Assembly: GCA_948144175.1 (NCBI GenBank)
Contig: CANXME010002453.1
Span: forward strand, 1,296,001-1,360,000
Direction of reading: 5' to 3'
DNA from: Closterium sp. NIES-65
Taxonomy: Eukaryota; Streptophyta; Zygnematophyceae; Desmidiales; Closteriaceae
DNA length: 64,000 nt
Shown here: positions 9,319 through 21,100 of the stretch, one piece after another
How positions within the stretch are numbered: position 1 is the first letter of the stretch
Layout: each line of letters begins with the position of its first letter
Program-made: the position numbers and the translations under genes
The notes under the pieces: generated by a model
The model's input: only the letters and a program-made list of their open reading frames with translations
Databases searched by the model: none
What the model was told of the DNA's origin: nothing

Positions 9319-12300
9319 CAGCACACTCATGACATCCCCCCCCCCCGGCAGCAGCTCCGTGAGTGGTACGTTGCACGCCAGCGGGGTGGGGGGGCTGGTC
9401 CGTGCACCTACGTCCTACGCACCGGCGACCGCGCGGGTGAGCAGTGCGGGGGAGCGCACTCCACCCAGCGCTGCTTTGGCCGCCTGACGGACGCTTGGCG
9501 TCACCAGTTCCCGGAGGCCACTAAGATCCCCTGTTGGGGTGAGCTGTCTAGGGCGGGAGTAGCTGTCTTTGACCTTGACTTTGATGCTATTCTTCCTGCC
9601 ATATATGCTGTGACTATTAGTGATGAGGGTGACTGTTACCGGTGTTTTCCGCCCGACCCGGGCATTGAGACTGCTGCTCTAGGTACTGGTGAGGCTGTTG
9701 CTCTAGGTGCTAGCGAGGCTGCTGCTCTAGGTGGAAGTGCGTCTGCGTCCTCAGGTGCTGGTGAGTCTGCTCTCTCAGGTACTGCGTCGGCTTCGGCCTC
9801 CCTCACCTTCACCCTTGACTCGGGGGCTTCTCGCTCCTTCTTTCGAGACCGCACCACACTCACGCCGCTTGGTCGGCCAGTTGCAGTCTCTCTGGCAGAC
9901 CCCTCTGGGGGTCCTGTCCTTGCTCACTTCTCCACTGTCCTCCCGTGTCTGGTGGCTCCCTCTGGCACCCTGTCTGGTCTTTACCTCCCCTCATTCTGTA
10001 CGAACTTGGTGAGTGGTGCTGACCTACAGGATGGGGGATTTCACCAGTTCACTCCTGCTAGCCAGCGGGTGACCCACTGCACGGACGCTCGTACGGGCCG
10101 ACACGTGGCCACGTTTACACGTCGGCCGGGGTCGAGCCTGTACACACTGACCACTGGGTCTCCTCCTGTCCCTGTGTCTGGTCAGGTAGCTGCGTCGAGT
10201 CAAGTGTTTGCTGCGGCGTCCAGGTCTGGTCCTGAGTCTGCCCCCTGCTCGTGTCGCCTCCTGTCTCACCAGACTCTCCTCTGGCACCACCGCCTTGGTC
10301 ACCCCTCCCTGCTTCGTCTCAGAGGCATGGCCTCCTGTCTCCTTGTTTCTGGTCTTCCCCGGTCCCTCCCTCCCCTTCCTCCGGGGCCTGGCCCTACCTG
10401 TGTCCCCTATGTCGAGGGGCGGCAGCGGGCTGCCCCTCACTCCTCCCAGTTTCCTTCGAAAGAGGCCCCGCTGCAGATGGTTCACATGGACGTGTGGGGC
10501 CCGGCCCGCGTCTGTGGACAGGGTCATGAGCGCTACTTCCTGCTGGTGGTTGACGACTACTCGCGTTACACCGCAGTCTTCCCCTTGTGCAGCAAGGGTG
10601 ATGTCACTGCGGTGTTGATCAACTGGATCCGCACAGCTCGTCTCCAACTCAGGCAGAGCTTCGGCTCGGACTTTCCTGTTCTGCGTCTGCACTCTGATAG
10701 AGGCGGAGAGTTCTCCTCTGGCCTTCTGCGAGCCTACTGTCGTGCACGAGGCATCCGTCAGACCTTCACACTTCTGGACTCTCCGCACCAAAATGGGATT
10801 GCTGAGCGCCGCATTGGCATGGTCATGGACGTCGCTCGTACGTCCATGATGCATGCGGCTGCCCCCCATTTTCTGTGGCCATTTGCGGTTCGGTATGCGG
10901 CGCATCATATCAACCGTCACCCCAGGGTCTCCAGGTCGGAGACCTCCCAAGCTTTGCTGTGGACGGGGAAGGTTGGCGATGCGTCTGCGTTCCATGTCTG
11001 GTGATCTCGGGCGTTTGTCCGCGACTTGTCTGCGGACAAGCTGTCTCCTCGTGCTGCTCCTTGCGTCTTCCTTGGCGTCCCCCCTGACGCGCCAGGGTGG
11101 CAGTTCTACCACCCCACCTCTCGCCGTGTTCTGTCCTCCCAGGACATCACGTTTGACGAGTCGGTCCCCTACTACCGCCTCTTCCCCTACCGCAATCCGT
11201 CCCTCCCCCCGCCACCGCTCTTCCTTGTGCCAGGTCCCCCCCCGGTAGACCCCCTCCCCCCTCAGGGTCCTGCCTCTTCAGGTGTGTCCCAGGTAGACGC
11301 AGTCGACCCTCTCGAGGTTACTGGTCACTCTGGTGCTGCTGAGGGTGCTGAGCCTGGGGGTGCTGACTCTGGGAGTGCTGAGCGTATGGGTGCTACGCGT
11401 GCGGGTGCTGAGCCTGGGGGTGCTGGTACTGGGGGTGCTGAGCCTGGGGGTGCTGAGCCTGGGGGTGCTGAGATTGGGGGTGCTGGGTCTGGGGGTGCTG
11501 AGCCTGGGGGTGCTGAGCCTGGAGGTGCTACGCCTGGGGGTGCTGAGCCTGGGGGTGCTACGACTAGAGGTGCTGAGCGTGGGGGTGCGGAGCCTGAGGG
11601 AGCTCGGCCTGCTCGTGTGGCGTCTAGCGGTGCTGGACCTGGAGGTTCTCCGGGTGCTTTGTCTCGGCGGGAGCCACTCTCTCCACAGGAGCTGCGCGAG
11701 TGGTTTGCCCGGCGCTGGAGGCGTGCTGCTGGAGCTGGTAGTTCTTCGGTTGCTGAGGGTGCTGGTGCCGCGGGTCCCGGAGGTGCTCGTACTGGGAGTA
11801 TTGGAGCTGCTGGGCCTGCGGCTACGACTAGAGCTGGAGCTACTGAGGGTGTTGGGGCTGAGGCTAATGCTGTTGGTCCTGGAGGCGGTCCTGCTGAGGG
11901 TGCTACTGTTGCTGCTGGAGGTCCTGGAGCTGGAGGTGCTGCTGGCGCTGGTGCTGCCGCTGGGGGTGCTGGTGCTGTCCCTGCTGTGTCTGTAGTCGCC
12001 GCGCGGCCTCAGCCGTACTTCGTTCCGCTCCTTGAGCAGGTTCTTGGTCTCCCGCCTTCTACTGGTCCTCCTCCTCCCTTAGAGTGTCCACGGCCTGTCC
12101 CGTCACAGTTACAGTTACAGCCGGCCTCCCCTTTGCCTGCTCCTTCTCCCTACACTGGTCCTACTGGAGGTCTTGCTGAGCGTCGTGAGCGTGCGTCTTG
12201 CCCTGCGTCGCCTGTCTGTGCTGCTCGCACTAGTGGTCCTGGTTCCCGTCAGCGTCCTCCTCCTGTCCCTGGCACGCACCGGATGTCTCTGCGTCTGTCC

Positions 12301-14270
12301 ACTGTTCCTCTGCGTGCTCCTTTGCCTTCTCCTCCTGAGTCCTCTCTCCCTGCTCTTGCCGACCCGGAGTCGGACTCTCTTCGTGCTGCCAGTCCTACTG
12401 TCACGCATCTTCTTGCTACTGCCGTCACTGACCCTTCCTTTGAGTCCACTGCTGCGTCTGCCCTTGTTGCTGAGCTCGTCGACTTTGCTGCTCGCTGTCG
12501 TCTAGACTACGCTGCTAGTCTTGTCGCTGAGTCTGGGTCTGTCTGTCCTCCGTCCGTCGGGGGTGAGTGTGCCCTTGGCACGGACGTCCTTGAGGACAGG
12601 CAGGAGGAGTTCCAGTGTCTGGCTGCTGCTTCACCTCATCTCGTGTCTATACTCCTTACCCCTAAGGGAGACCCGGATGCACTTGACATCCCGACTCCGC
12701 GCTCTTACGCGGAGGCGATAGAGGGTCCCTACTCCTCTCAGTGGCAGGCAGCTATGGACGCAGAGATGGCTTCCTGGAAGTCCGCAGGCACCTACGTTGA
12801 CAAGGTTCCCCCGCCTGGGGCGAACATCGTCAGTGGCATGTGGATTTTCAGGGTGAAGCGGCCGCCAGGTTTTCCGCCTGTCTTCAAGGCGCGTTACGTG
12901 GCTCTTGGCTTCAGTCAGCGGCAGGGAGTTGACTACTTTCAGACCTTCTCTCCCACCCCGAAGATGACCACTCTTCAGGTGCTGCTGCACATAGCCACTC
13001 AGCGCGACTACGAGTTTCACTCTCTTGACTTCAACACTGCTTTCTTGCAGGGCAGCCTGCACGAGGAGATCTGGCTGCGCCGCCCACCTGGCTTCACTGG
13101 GACTTTTCCTCCTGGCACCCAGTAGAGCCTCCGGCGGCTAGTCTACGGTCTCCGCTAGGCACCGCGTGAGTGGCACGACACACTGAGGACTACGCTTGCG
13201 GCTCTTGGGTTTGCTCCCTCTACTGCCGACCCGTCGCTATTTCTGCGCACCGACACTTCTTTGCCGCCGTTCTACATCCTCGTGTACGTCGACGACTTGG
13301 TCTTTGCCACAGCTGACACTGCTGGACTCGCCCACGTGAAGTCGGAGTTGCAGAAGAGACACACGTGCACAGACCTGGGTGAACTGCGCAGCTACCTTGG
13401 CTTGCAGATCACCCGGGACAGAGCACGCCGCACCATTACCCTGACTCAGTCACACATGGTGCAGCAGGTCCTTCAGCGCTTCGTCTTCACGTACTCCTCG
13501 CCTCATGCCACTCCTCTGCCTACTCGCCACTCGCTCTCAGCTCTGCCTTCGGATGAGTCCGTAGAGTCGAGTGGCCCGTACGCAGAGCTTGTTGGCTGCC
13601 TCATGTACCTGATGACCTGCACACGACCTGACCTTGCATACCCTCTTAGCATTCTCGCACGCTATGTTGCTCCTAGAAAACACAAACCAAAGCACATGGC
13701 TGCAGCAAAGAGGGTGTTGCGCTACTTGTGCAGTACGTCGGGCATGGGGCTTGTGCTTGGAGGGCAGAGTCCAGTGGTCCTCACTGGGCACGCAGACGCT
13801 TCTTGGGCTGACGACCAGGCTACGCAGCGGTCGCCACAGGGTTACACCTTCAGCCTTGGTTCCGGCTCTGTTTCGTTGCGGGCTACCCGCTCGTCTTCTG
13901 TTCTCGGCTCCAGTTGTGAGGCTGAGATCTACGCAGGGGCCATGGCTGCACAGGAGCTTCGCTGGCTCACCTACCTGCTGACTGACCTAGGAGAGCCGCC
14001 TCGTTCTCCTCCAGTGCTGTACGTAGACAACAAGGCCATGCTGGCCTTGTGTCGGGAGCAGAGACTGGAGCACAGAATGAAGCACATTGCTCTTCGCTAC
14101 TTCCTTGCTCGTGAGCTACAGCAGCGTGGTCAGCTGCGCCTTGCGTACGTGGCCTCTTAGGCCAACACTGCTGATATCTTCACCAAGGCACTTGTGCCTT
14201 GTGATCATCAGTGCTTTTGTACTCAGCTGGGTCTTGTGTCTGCCTTGCCTCACTTGCTCACCCCTTGACC
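9319..14270 (+). pseudogene. copia-1 pol region (protease, integrase, RT, RNase H)
   Basis: Protease motif LDSGASRSFF near 9820; GAG-pre-integrase HHRLGH near 10286 with CVPY where a second Cys is expected; integrase core D (HMDVWGP, near 10486), D (HSDRGGEF, near 10690) and E (AERR, near 10803). Ala/Gly-rich linker 11320-12000. RT from about 12780 with FKARYVA, YVDDLVF at 13286 and LGLQITRD; RNase H with TGHADASWA (13784) and ADIFTKAL (14172). Stops at 11002 (TGA), 13123 (TAG in a Trp position), 13156 (TAG in a Gln position) and 14158 (TAG in a Glu position) break it. Confidence 0.92.
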
Positions 14271-14477
14271 TTGTTTGTACTGCTACATATATTTATACAC
14301 CTGCTCTTGCTTGTCTAGCCTTATATATATATATGTAATCCTGCATGTGAACTGGCCTTGTGGCCTTGAACTTGTGCTCGGAATGTGTGGTGACTTTGTG
14401 ATCCACCCTGAGCTTGCTTTGCTTTGCTTGACTGGTCTTGTGACCCCTTGTTCTCCCCCACTTTGCCTATGGGGGTG

Positions 14478-14608
14478 TGTCAGAACATTATAGCTTATAC
14501 ATTTGTGTAGGCTATAGTGGGGTAGCCCATAAGGGGTACAACCCAATTAGGGTTAGTACTTGTACCCAACTGTTTCATAGTTCATTCATTCTCGTTTCAG
14601 TTTTCTCA
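14478..14608 (+). repeat. copia-1 3' LTR (131 bp)
   Basis: Begins TGTCAGAACATTATAGC right after the purine tract TATGGGGGTG and ends TTTTCTCA. Followed by the TTGCC target duplication. Confidence 0.92.
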
Positions 14609-14964
14609 TTGCCAGCGCATAGCTCGCAGCGCGCTGCCACTCTCACGTCACCACGTCCATCCACCCCACCCCACCTTCCCAGTTGCCAACGCAGGGCTTG
14701 CACCACGCTGCTTCTCTCACGTGACTCCATCCATCAACCCCAATCACCCCACCTTCCAAGGATTCATGCCCAGGTGCAGTGCATGCAATGACCTTCTGGG
14801 AGATGGGAGGTCCTATTACACGAGGGTTTCTCATCTTCTTCTTGGTCATCGTTCTTGTAGTCCCTCTCATGGCCCGCTCCATTTGCCTGGACTCAAACTA
14901 GTGTAGGAGCCCTTGTTTCAGGCTCCCACCTCCTAGCTCGCTACTCCTCTGCTCGGCAGGCTCA

Positions 14965-17894
14965 ATGGCAGTTACAGAGGCTGTCGCGGATGGGCCCGAC
15001 GACAAGGATGATGCAATCGGTCGCCCAGTATCCGGCCCAGTATCCGACCCTCTCACCGGTCTAGATTTTCTTAGGTATGTCCTACCGAAGCACAATCCAC
15101 CTCCAACGCCACCGTCGCAACCTAGCTCGAGCCGCCCACCTATTCCCAGAGACACCACATCTCTGCACGAGGCCGTCACTGAACCAGCGACCGCTGCGCA
15201 ACAGGCGGTGCCCCATGAGGCGTCTGTTGGTGCACCTTCTCGTCCCGCGCCACCGTCAAAGCTGCGGTACCGGCAGTCCACCCTTGGTTGGGCCACTCCG
15301 CCTCCTCCATCGACCGTTGTGACTCCTGCGGGCGACGATTCTCTCATGGAGGACAGCTCCATGCCCACGCAGGGCAGCCCGAGGCCCACGCAGGACAGGT
15401 CAAAGCCCAAATCCGATAATCCTGAGTTGAAATACGAGGAAGCGCATGAGAGATTCAAATCGAAGTGGTCCACCGATTACAGTTGGCTTGTTCTAACTAA
15501 GACCTCTTCTGGTGCCCCTTCTTTCAAGTGCAGTATTTGCCTGGAGTTTGCGGGATTGAAAGGCAAGTGTGGGCGGCGTACCGAGGGAGCTACAGACGTG
15601 CAGACACAGTCCTTCAAGAAGCACGAAGGGACGGTGAAGCACCGATTTGCTCTGCAGCGCCAAGAGGACTTGCTGCAGAAGTACGGGCGGCAGTAGCGCA
15701 TCGACATGCACCCGAAAGCGCAAGACATGGAGCTGCTGCAGGTGTCGTCGCTCGTCGACGCGCTGTACTTCATGGGGAAGTGCAACGAGCCCATGGACTC
15801 GTGGATCCGGCTCGTGCGCTACTTGGCGAAGAAGAAAGTGCCCGGGTTTCCCGAGCAGGGATACGGCACATACTATAACACGTACGTAAATTCTTATGTG
15901 TGTCCCGTGTGTACAACGTTGTATCCTTGCTGACCGTCACTAACGACCTTGTCTTCCTTCTGTAGGTACGGCTTTGGAGAGCTCACTCAAGCCATTGCGA
16001 CATGGCTTCAGACAACGCAACTGGAGCACCTCCTCTCGAGCCCTTTCATCGGGATAACGCTCGTTGAGAGCACCGACCGTCGGCGCGGCAAGCACATGAT
16101 TGTGTTTGCCACGTTTCTCCGCGAAGGCCGAGTTGTCACTGAGTTCGTCGCGCATTTAACGGTTGATAGGGCTGACGCTGCATCTTTGTGCAGTTTGTTG
16201 CTTTCCCACCTCAGGGCAGTCGGCGTTGACCTCCGGCGTATCTCGGGAGTGAGCACGGATGGCGCCCTGTGATGGCGGGGAGTCAAAACGGTGTGGTTGC
16301 TCGTCTGCGAATGCTCATCCCCAACCTGGTCTCGTTTCACTGCATCGCTCACAGGTGCGTTTGTGTTTTAACGCCATGTGTAAACGGCAAATCTGTTTGT
16401 TTTATGAAAAACTAACCGTGCATGTGTGGTTTTGTCTGGCAGGGAGGCCTTGGCTGCCAAGGCCGCAGCGGAGAAGATACCCACCTTCAACATGGTCGAC
16501 GACGTGATCCGCGTCGTCGCAGAGTACCTCGGGCAATCAGGGCCGTGGCATCAGCGCTTCATGGAGCTCTAGGAGGTGTTCACGTCCACCATCCTCGAGG
16601 TCCAAGGCATACACGACGTGCGGTGGCTGTCCAGAGGAGCTGCAGTTGCCCGCTTCGTCCAAGTCCTACCTGCCATCATGGTCATGTTGTCGGAGTGGAA
16701 GGACCAGACCATGTACGAACTCGTCACGTCGTACAGGTTCCAGTTCCTCATCAGGTTCCTCGCGGACATGCTGGAGCAGCTCAACGTCCTCTCCTCAGTT
16801 TTTCAGAAGCGAGAAGTAAGTGAATTTGAGGGTGTAGATTGTATTGGTTTAAGTTCGAGACCCATTGTACTAATTCTCTTTGTATGTTTGTGATGCAGCT
16901 CGACTACGCGCTGGTGCACACGCAGATTGTGCGCACCACATCGATCCTGGAGGTTTGGGGGGGGGGGGGGGGGGGCGACCGAGAGGCTCTACCGCTTCAT
17001 TGAGAAGCACGGTCCGGGAGGGACACCAGAAATGGTGGTGGAAGGATCATCGTCCGACGGCAGTATGAACCGCTTCAAGGTGAAGCTTCACGAACGCACA
17101 AACCCAAGCTATCGTGGGCCTGGTCATCACCACGCTGCGTTGCGCTCTGCACCGACATGGCCGAGCTCGTTGTCGAGCAGCTCCAGTCCAAGCTCGGCGA
17201 CCTTGACTCACTTTCCGGAGTGCGGCTGTTTATTCCGAAGATGTGGCAACCTCACTGGGACCGGGACGCACGGCAGGCACAGTGCCTGGAGTGGCTGATG
17301 TCGCTTGTCACGTTGTTTCGCGCAGATGAAGCCGACGAGATACTACCTGGTATGGTTTTGTGTCACCCCGCCCCTTTCCCCCTTTGGCTATGGCTCGTTT
17401 ACTTAACCCGTGTCTCGTTTTGCCTTGCAGGCATTGACAAGAAAAAAGCCATGAGGGAGCTGCGCACACTGTGTCCGGTCCTTGCCAGAGCCCCCAAGAG
17501 CGAGCGCAAGTTCCACACGGGACTTAGTGCGATGCTCAGGACACCCGACTGGCAGCAGGCGTACCCCAACCTGGTCGGACTGTGGGTGGCGATTGCGGTG
17601 CTGCCTCTCAGCACGGTCGAGTGCGAGCGCGGTTTCTCCCGACAGAATCTCATCAAAACGTGGCAGAGGGGCAGCATTAAGGACTGTAGGCTGAGTGATC
17701 TGCTCTGTATTTCACTCCTAGACTATGAGCTAGATGTCCCAGGAGTAGTAGAGATATGGCGCAGCTACAAGAAGTGCCGGCCGGTCACAGCACCTGCTGC
17801 AAGGCACAAAGAGGAGCCCTCGTGGGCTGGGAAGGAGCCTGTAGACGAGGCAGTAGTAGAACGTGAACCTGTATTAGACTATCAAGAAATGTAA
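14965..17894 (+). pseudogene. hAT-family transposase, broken
   Basis: Starts MAVTEAVADGPDD. A TTF/BED-like zinc finger (CSIC...KKHEGTVKH) lies at about 15529-15640. An apparent intron 15882-15965 (GTACGT to TTCTGTAG) restores the frame. After it come a catalytic-core region (GVSTDGA near 16249; FHCIAHR in a shifted frame near 16340) and the typical C-terminal hAT dimerisation block (VLPLSTVECERGFS near 17598, then SDLLCISL). Breaks: TAG at 15694, a one-base frameshift near 16268, TAG near 16570, a G homopolymer at about 16959-16974 that shifts frame, and another shift near 17150. Further GT-AG introns appear at about 16354-16440, 16815-16898 and 17350-17430. Confidence 0.85.
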
Positions 17895-18113
17895 GAAGGT
17901 TACTTAGTGTTTTCATTATAACAACAAAATTGACTGACTCTGTATGTTCAGCGTAGAAGTGCAAGTGTAGTCTGAAATCTCAGACTTAAAAAATCAGGTC
18001 ACTCTGACAGCCAGACTAGGAAGAGCAGTGTACTCTGAGGCCTCAGACTACCTCAAAACGAATCTAGGGGCCTGGTCAAACATATGTAAGAGGTGGGAGA
18101 AGATGAAAGCCCA

Positions 18114-21100
18114 TCAAGGTGCCTCAACAGTAGCAGGTGCATTTTCATCCGCCAATGCAGGAATGGAGTCGAGCGTTGGCAAGAACTGGGGTGGAAGCGG
18201 AGGAGAGAGCACTTGTGCCGTGTGACCGATGGAGTTCTTTTCTCGGAGCTCACATAGGTCTGCCTTTTCTGCGGCCATGCGTGCCTGTGGAGGATGTGAG
18301 AGGACAGAGTCAAGATGGGAGAGGAGAGAAGTGAGGAAAATTGAGAGGGGAGCGAGAGGAGGGGAGAGAGGGTAAGGGAGAGGGGAAGGCAGAGGGTGGG
18401 TGAGAGCAGGGACGGGAGAGGTGGGGAGAGGAAAGGGGCTTGCATTGACAGCAAGCCAAGAAACCATGTCATACTTCAACATTCAAAAAGCAAGTGGCAA
18501 ACTTGCACAAGCCCCCAGCGCACTGAGCATCAAAGTCACCAAACATTATTTTAGCCTCTCAAAAACACCCTGAGCACAGGTGTTACAAGGGGTGTTACTG
18601 ATCCCAGTACTCACTTGAAACTTGAGATCGCTGATCTCATCCTCCCAGCCTTGATCCTGAGCTTGAGCGAGCTCAGAGCAGCAAGGGTTACACCCCGAGC
18701 AAACAAGTCACCAAGCCCAGCTACTCACCTGGAACTTGAGGTCGCTGATCTCGTCGTCTGCAGCTTTGATCCTGAACTTGAGAGCGTTCAGAGCCGCTAG
18801 GGCCGCACCCGATGGGTCCGCACCTAACGTCCCCTCTCCCACACTGCTGCTTCCACCACTGCTGCTGCTGCTCTCACCGCCGTTCTCTGTATCTGCTGCA
18901 CCCTCAGTTATCTGCATGGGCAGAGAGGTACAGATGGAGCAGATTGCCATGTGAAACTCATAGCAATCCACGCATAGCTACGGCAGCAGCATGTGAAATA
19001 TATTTATGTGGCGCCTCAAAGACAGAGGCACAGAGGGAGCAGAGTGTCATGTGAAACTCAAAACGAGTTTCACGCATAGCTGCTGCAGCATGTCAAATCC
19101 GCGTCAAAGCAATGAGCTCAGTTGAAGTGAGTGAGGTGACTCGTAGCGAGAGAAATGCAACTGGGTCGTGAGGACGTGGCACTGACCTGGAGGACAGCTT
19201 GGCAGACAGTGAGCAGCTTCTGTGCCACGTCAGCACTGCCCCTCTCCACCTCCTGCAATAAAGGGGAACCCGGGTATGCAGGGAGCAGAGAAACACAGTT
19301 TGACCAAATGGGCAGCTTGGGGGGGTCTTCAGCCCTATAGGGGAAGAGGGGAGGAGGGAAGAGGCAGCAGTTGGACCGCCACCACCCACCACCCACCACC
19401 CACCTCCAGTCGCTGCTGCAGCCTCGCCTCCTCATCATAGCCAATCAATCCTCTCCGCCTGTCCCGCCCTTGCCCCTGTGCTAACCCCTGGTTCTACACT
19501 CGCACTCCTCCCTTCCCCTTACCCACCCACCCACCTCCTGTCGCTGCTGCAGCCTCGCCTCCTCATCATAGCCAATCTTCTCCGCCTGCCCCCCCTTCCT
19601 CTCATGCTGGTATGACATTTGAGAATTCTCAAAAGCTACACAACCCCACCTTTAGACGGACCCATCACCACTGCTTACCTCCAGTCGCTGCTGCAGCCTC
19701 GCCTCCTCATTAAAATCAATTTTCTCTGCCTGCCCCGCCTTGCGCCTGTGCTAACCCCTCTGGTGCTACATCCCACCACCACCACCAACACTATCACCCA
19801 CCTCCAGTCGCTGCTGCAGCCTCGCCTCCTCATCAAAATCAATTCTCTCTGCCTGCCCCGCCTTCTTCCTGTGCCGCCCCACCTCCTCCTCCAGCCGCTT
19901 CACTCGCAACTCCATGCGCTTCACTGCTGCTGCCATCTCCTCGTTCTGCGCCCTCAGAGTGCTGTTCTCCACCTGTGTGAGGGGGAAAGGAGGTCGTCAG
20001 AGATGGGGGAAGGAGAGGAGGGGTTGGGATTGTGGCTTCACCCGCCCTTCCATGCGCTTCACTGCTGCTCCAAGCTCCTCGTTCTGCGCCCTCAGAGTGC
20101 TGTTCTCCAGCTGTGCAAGAAAGAATCTTAGGGGAGGGGGGGGAAGCGTGGAGGGAGTGTGGGGGAGGAAAAGGGCGAAGGGTGGAAGGGAGAGAGGAGT
20201 TGAGAGAGTGGCTTCACCCGCCCCTCCATTCGCTTCACTGTTGCTGCCAGCTCCTCGTTCTGTGCCCGCAAAGCGCTGTTCTCCACCTGTGTGGGGAGAG
20301 GGGGGAACGCAGGGGAGGAGACAAGCGGTTGAGACAGTAACTTCACCCGCCCCTCCATATGCTTCACTGTTGCTGCCAGCTCCTCGTTCTGCGCCCTCAG
20401 AGCAACGTTGTCCGCCTGAGCAGGTGGAAGGTTTAGTTTTGAGTGAACTCAAAAGTAAGTTTAGTTTTGAGTGAACTCAAAACTCAGCTCCTCGTTCTGC
20501 GCCCTCAGAGCAACGTTGTCCGCCTGAGCAGGTGGAAGGTTTAGTTTTGAGTGAACTCAAAAGTAAGTTTAGTTTTGAGTGAACTCAAAACTCAGCTCCT
20601 CGTTCTGCGCCCTCAGAGCAACGTTGTCCGCCTGAGCAGGTGGAAGGTTTAGTTTTGAGTGAACTCAAAAGTAAGTTTAGTTTTGAGTGAACTCAAAACT
20701 CAGCTCCTCGTTCTGCGCCCTCAGAGCAACGTTGTCCGCCTGAGCAGGTGGAAGGTTTAGTTTTGAGTGAACTCAAAAGTAAGTTTAGTTTTGAGTGAAC
20801 TCAAAACTCAGCTCCTCGTTCTGCGCCCTCAGAGCAACGTTGTCTGCCTGAGCAGGTGGAAAGAAACGGAAAAGTGGAGGTGGAAAGGGAAAGCAAGGGG
20901 GTTCGCGATGGCGTGGATTCACGTCCCCTGCTACACAACACAATTCGCTGCTGCTGCTAGCCGCGCCAGCTCAACCCACCCTCAGCCTGGAAAACACTTG
21001 CAGTGGTTCAAGCTGTGGTATTAAACCACCCTCCACACCCCCACACACCTTGAGCTTGAATGCGCTGGTTTAGGCTGTGCTGCCCCACCAGCATCTGCAG

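Larger units (their letters stand above)
7132..14608 (+). mobile_element. Complete Ty1-copia retrotransposon (copia-1), coding capacity broken
   Basis: LTRs at 7132-7242 and 14478-14608 begin TGTC and end CTCA, and TTGCC is duplicated on both sides (7127-7131, 14609-14613). Order: LTR, tRNA primer site, about 1-kb repetitive leader, gag, protease, integrase, reverse transcriptase, RNase H, G-rich tract, LTR. Protease-integrase-RT-RNase H order with integrase before RT is the copia arrangement. In-frame stops at 9316, 11002, 13123, 13156 and 14158 make it non-autonomous today. Confidence 0.93.
7040..14765. repeat. Three 75-bp subterminal repeats, the first two parted by copia
   Basis: Units starting TTGCCAACACATAGCTCGC (7049-7126), TTGCCAGCGCATAGCTCGCA (14609-about 14682) and TTGCCAACGCAGGGCTTGCA (about 14683-14757) share their layout, including a CCATCCA-C-CCC stretch. 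The copia target site is the TTGCC at a unit boundary. Confidence 0.7.
6680..18055 (+). mobile_element. Degenerate hAT DNA transposon, split by a copia insertion
   Basis: Left part 6680-7131 and right part 14614-18055 surround the copia element. Both outer ends are rich in AGTCTGA/TCAGACT in both orientations (about 6680-6860 and 17970-18050), as expected of hAT subterminal transposase-binding repeats. The candidate ends TAGAGTCTGA (about 6688) and its rough complement near 18047 are only approximate, and I found no clear 8-bp target duplication. The right end stops about 60 bp from the stop codon of the kinesin gene. The transposase is dead (see its entry). Confidence 0.65.

Noticed and set aside
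8857..9487. Ser/Thr/Ala- and Val/Glu-rich ORFs overlapping copia-1 gag
   Set aside because: They are other-frame shadows of the GGN tract.
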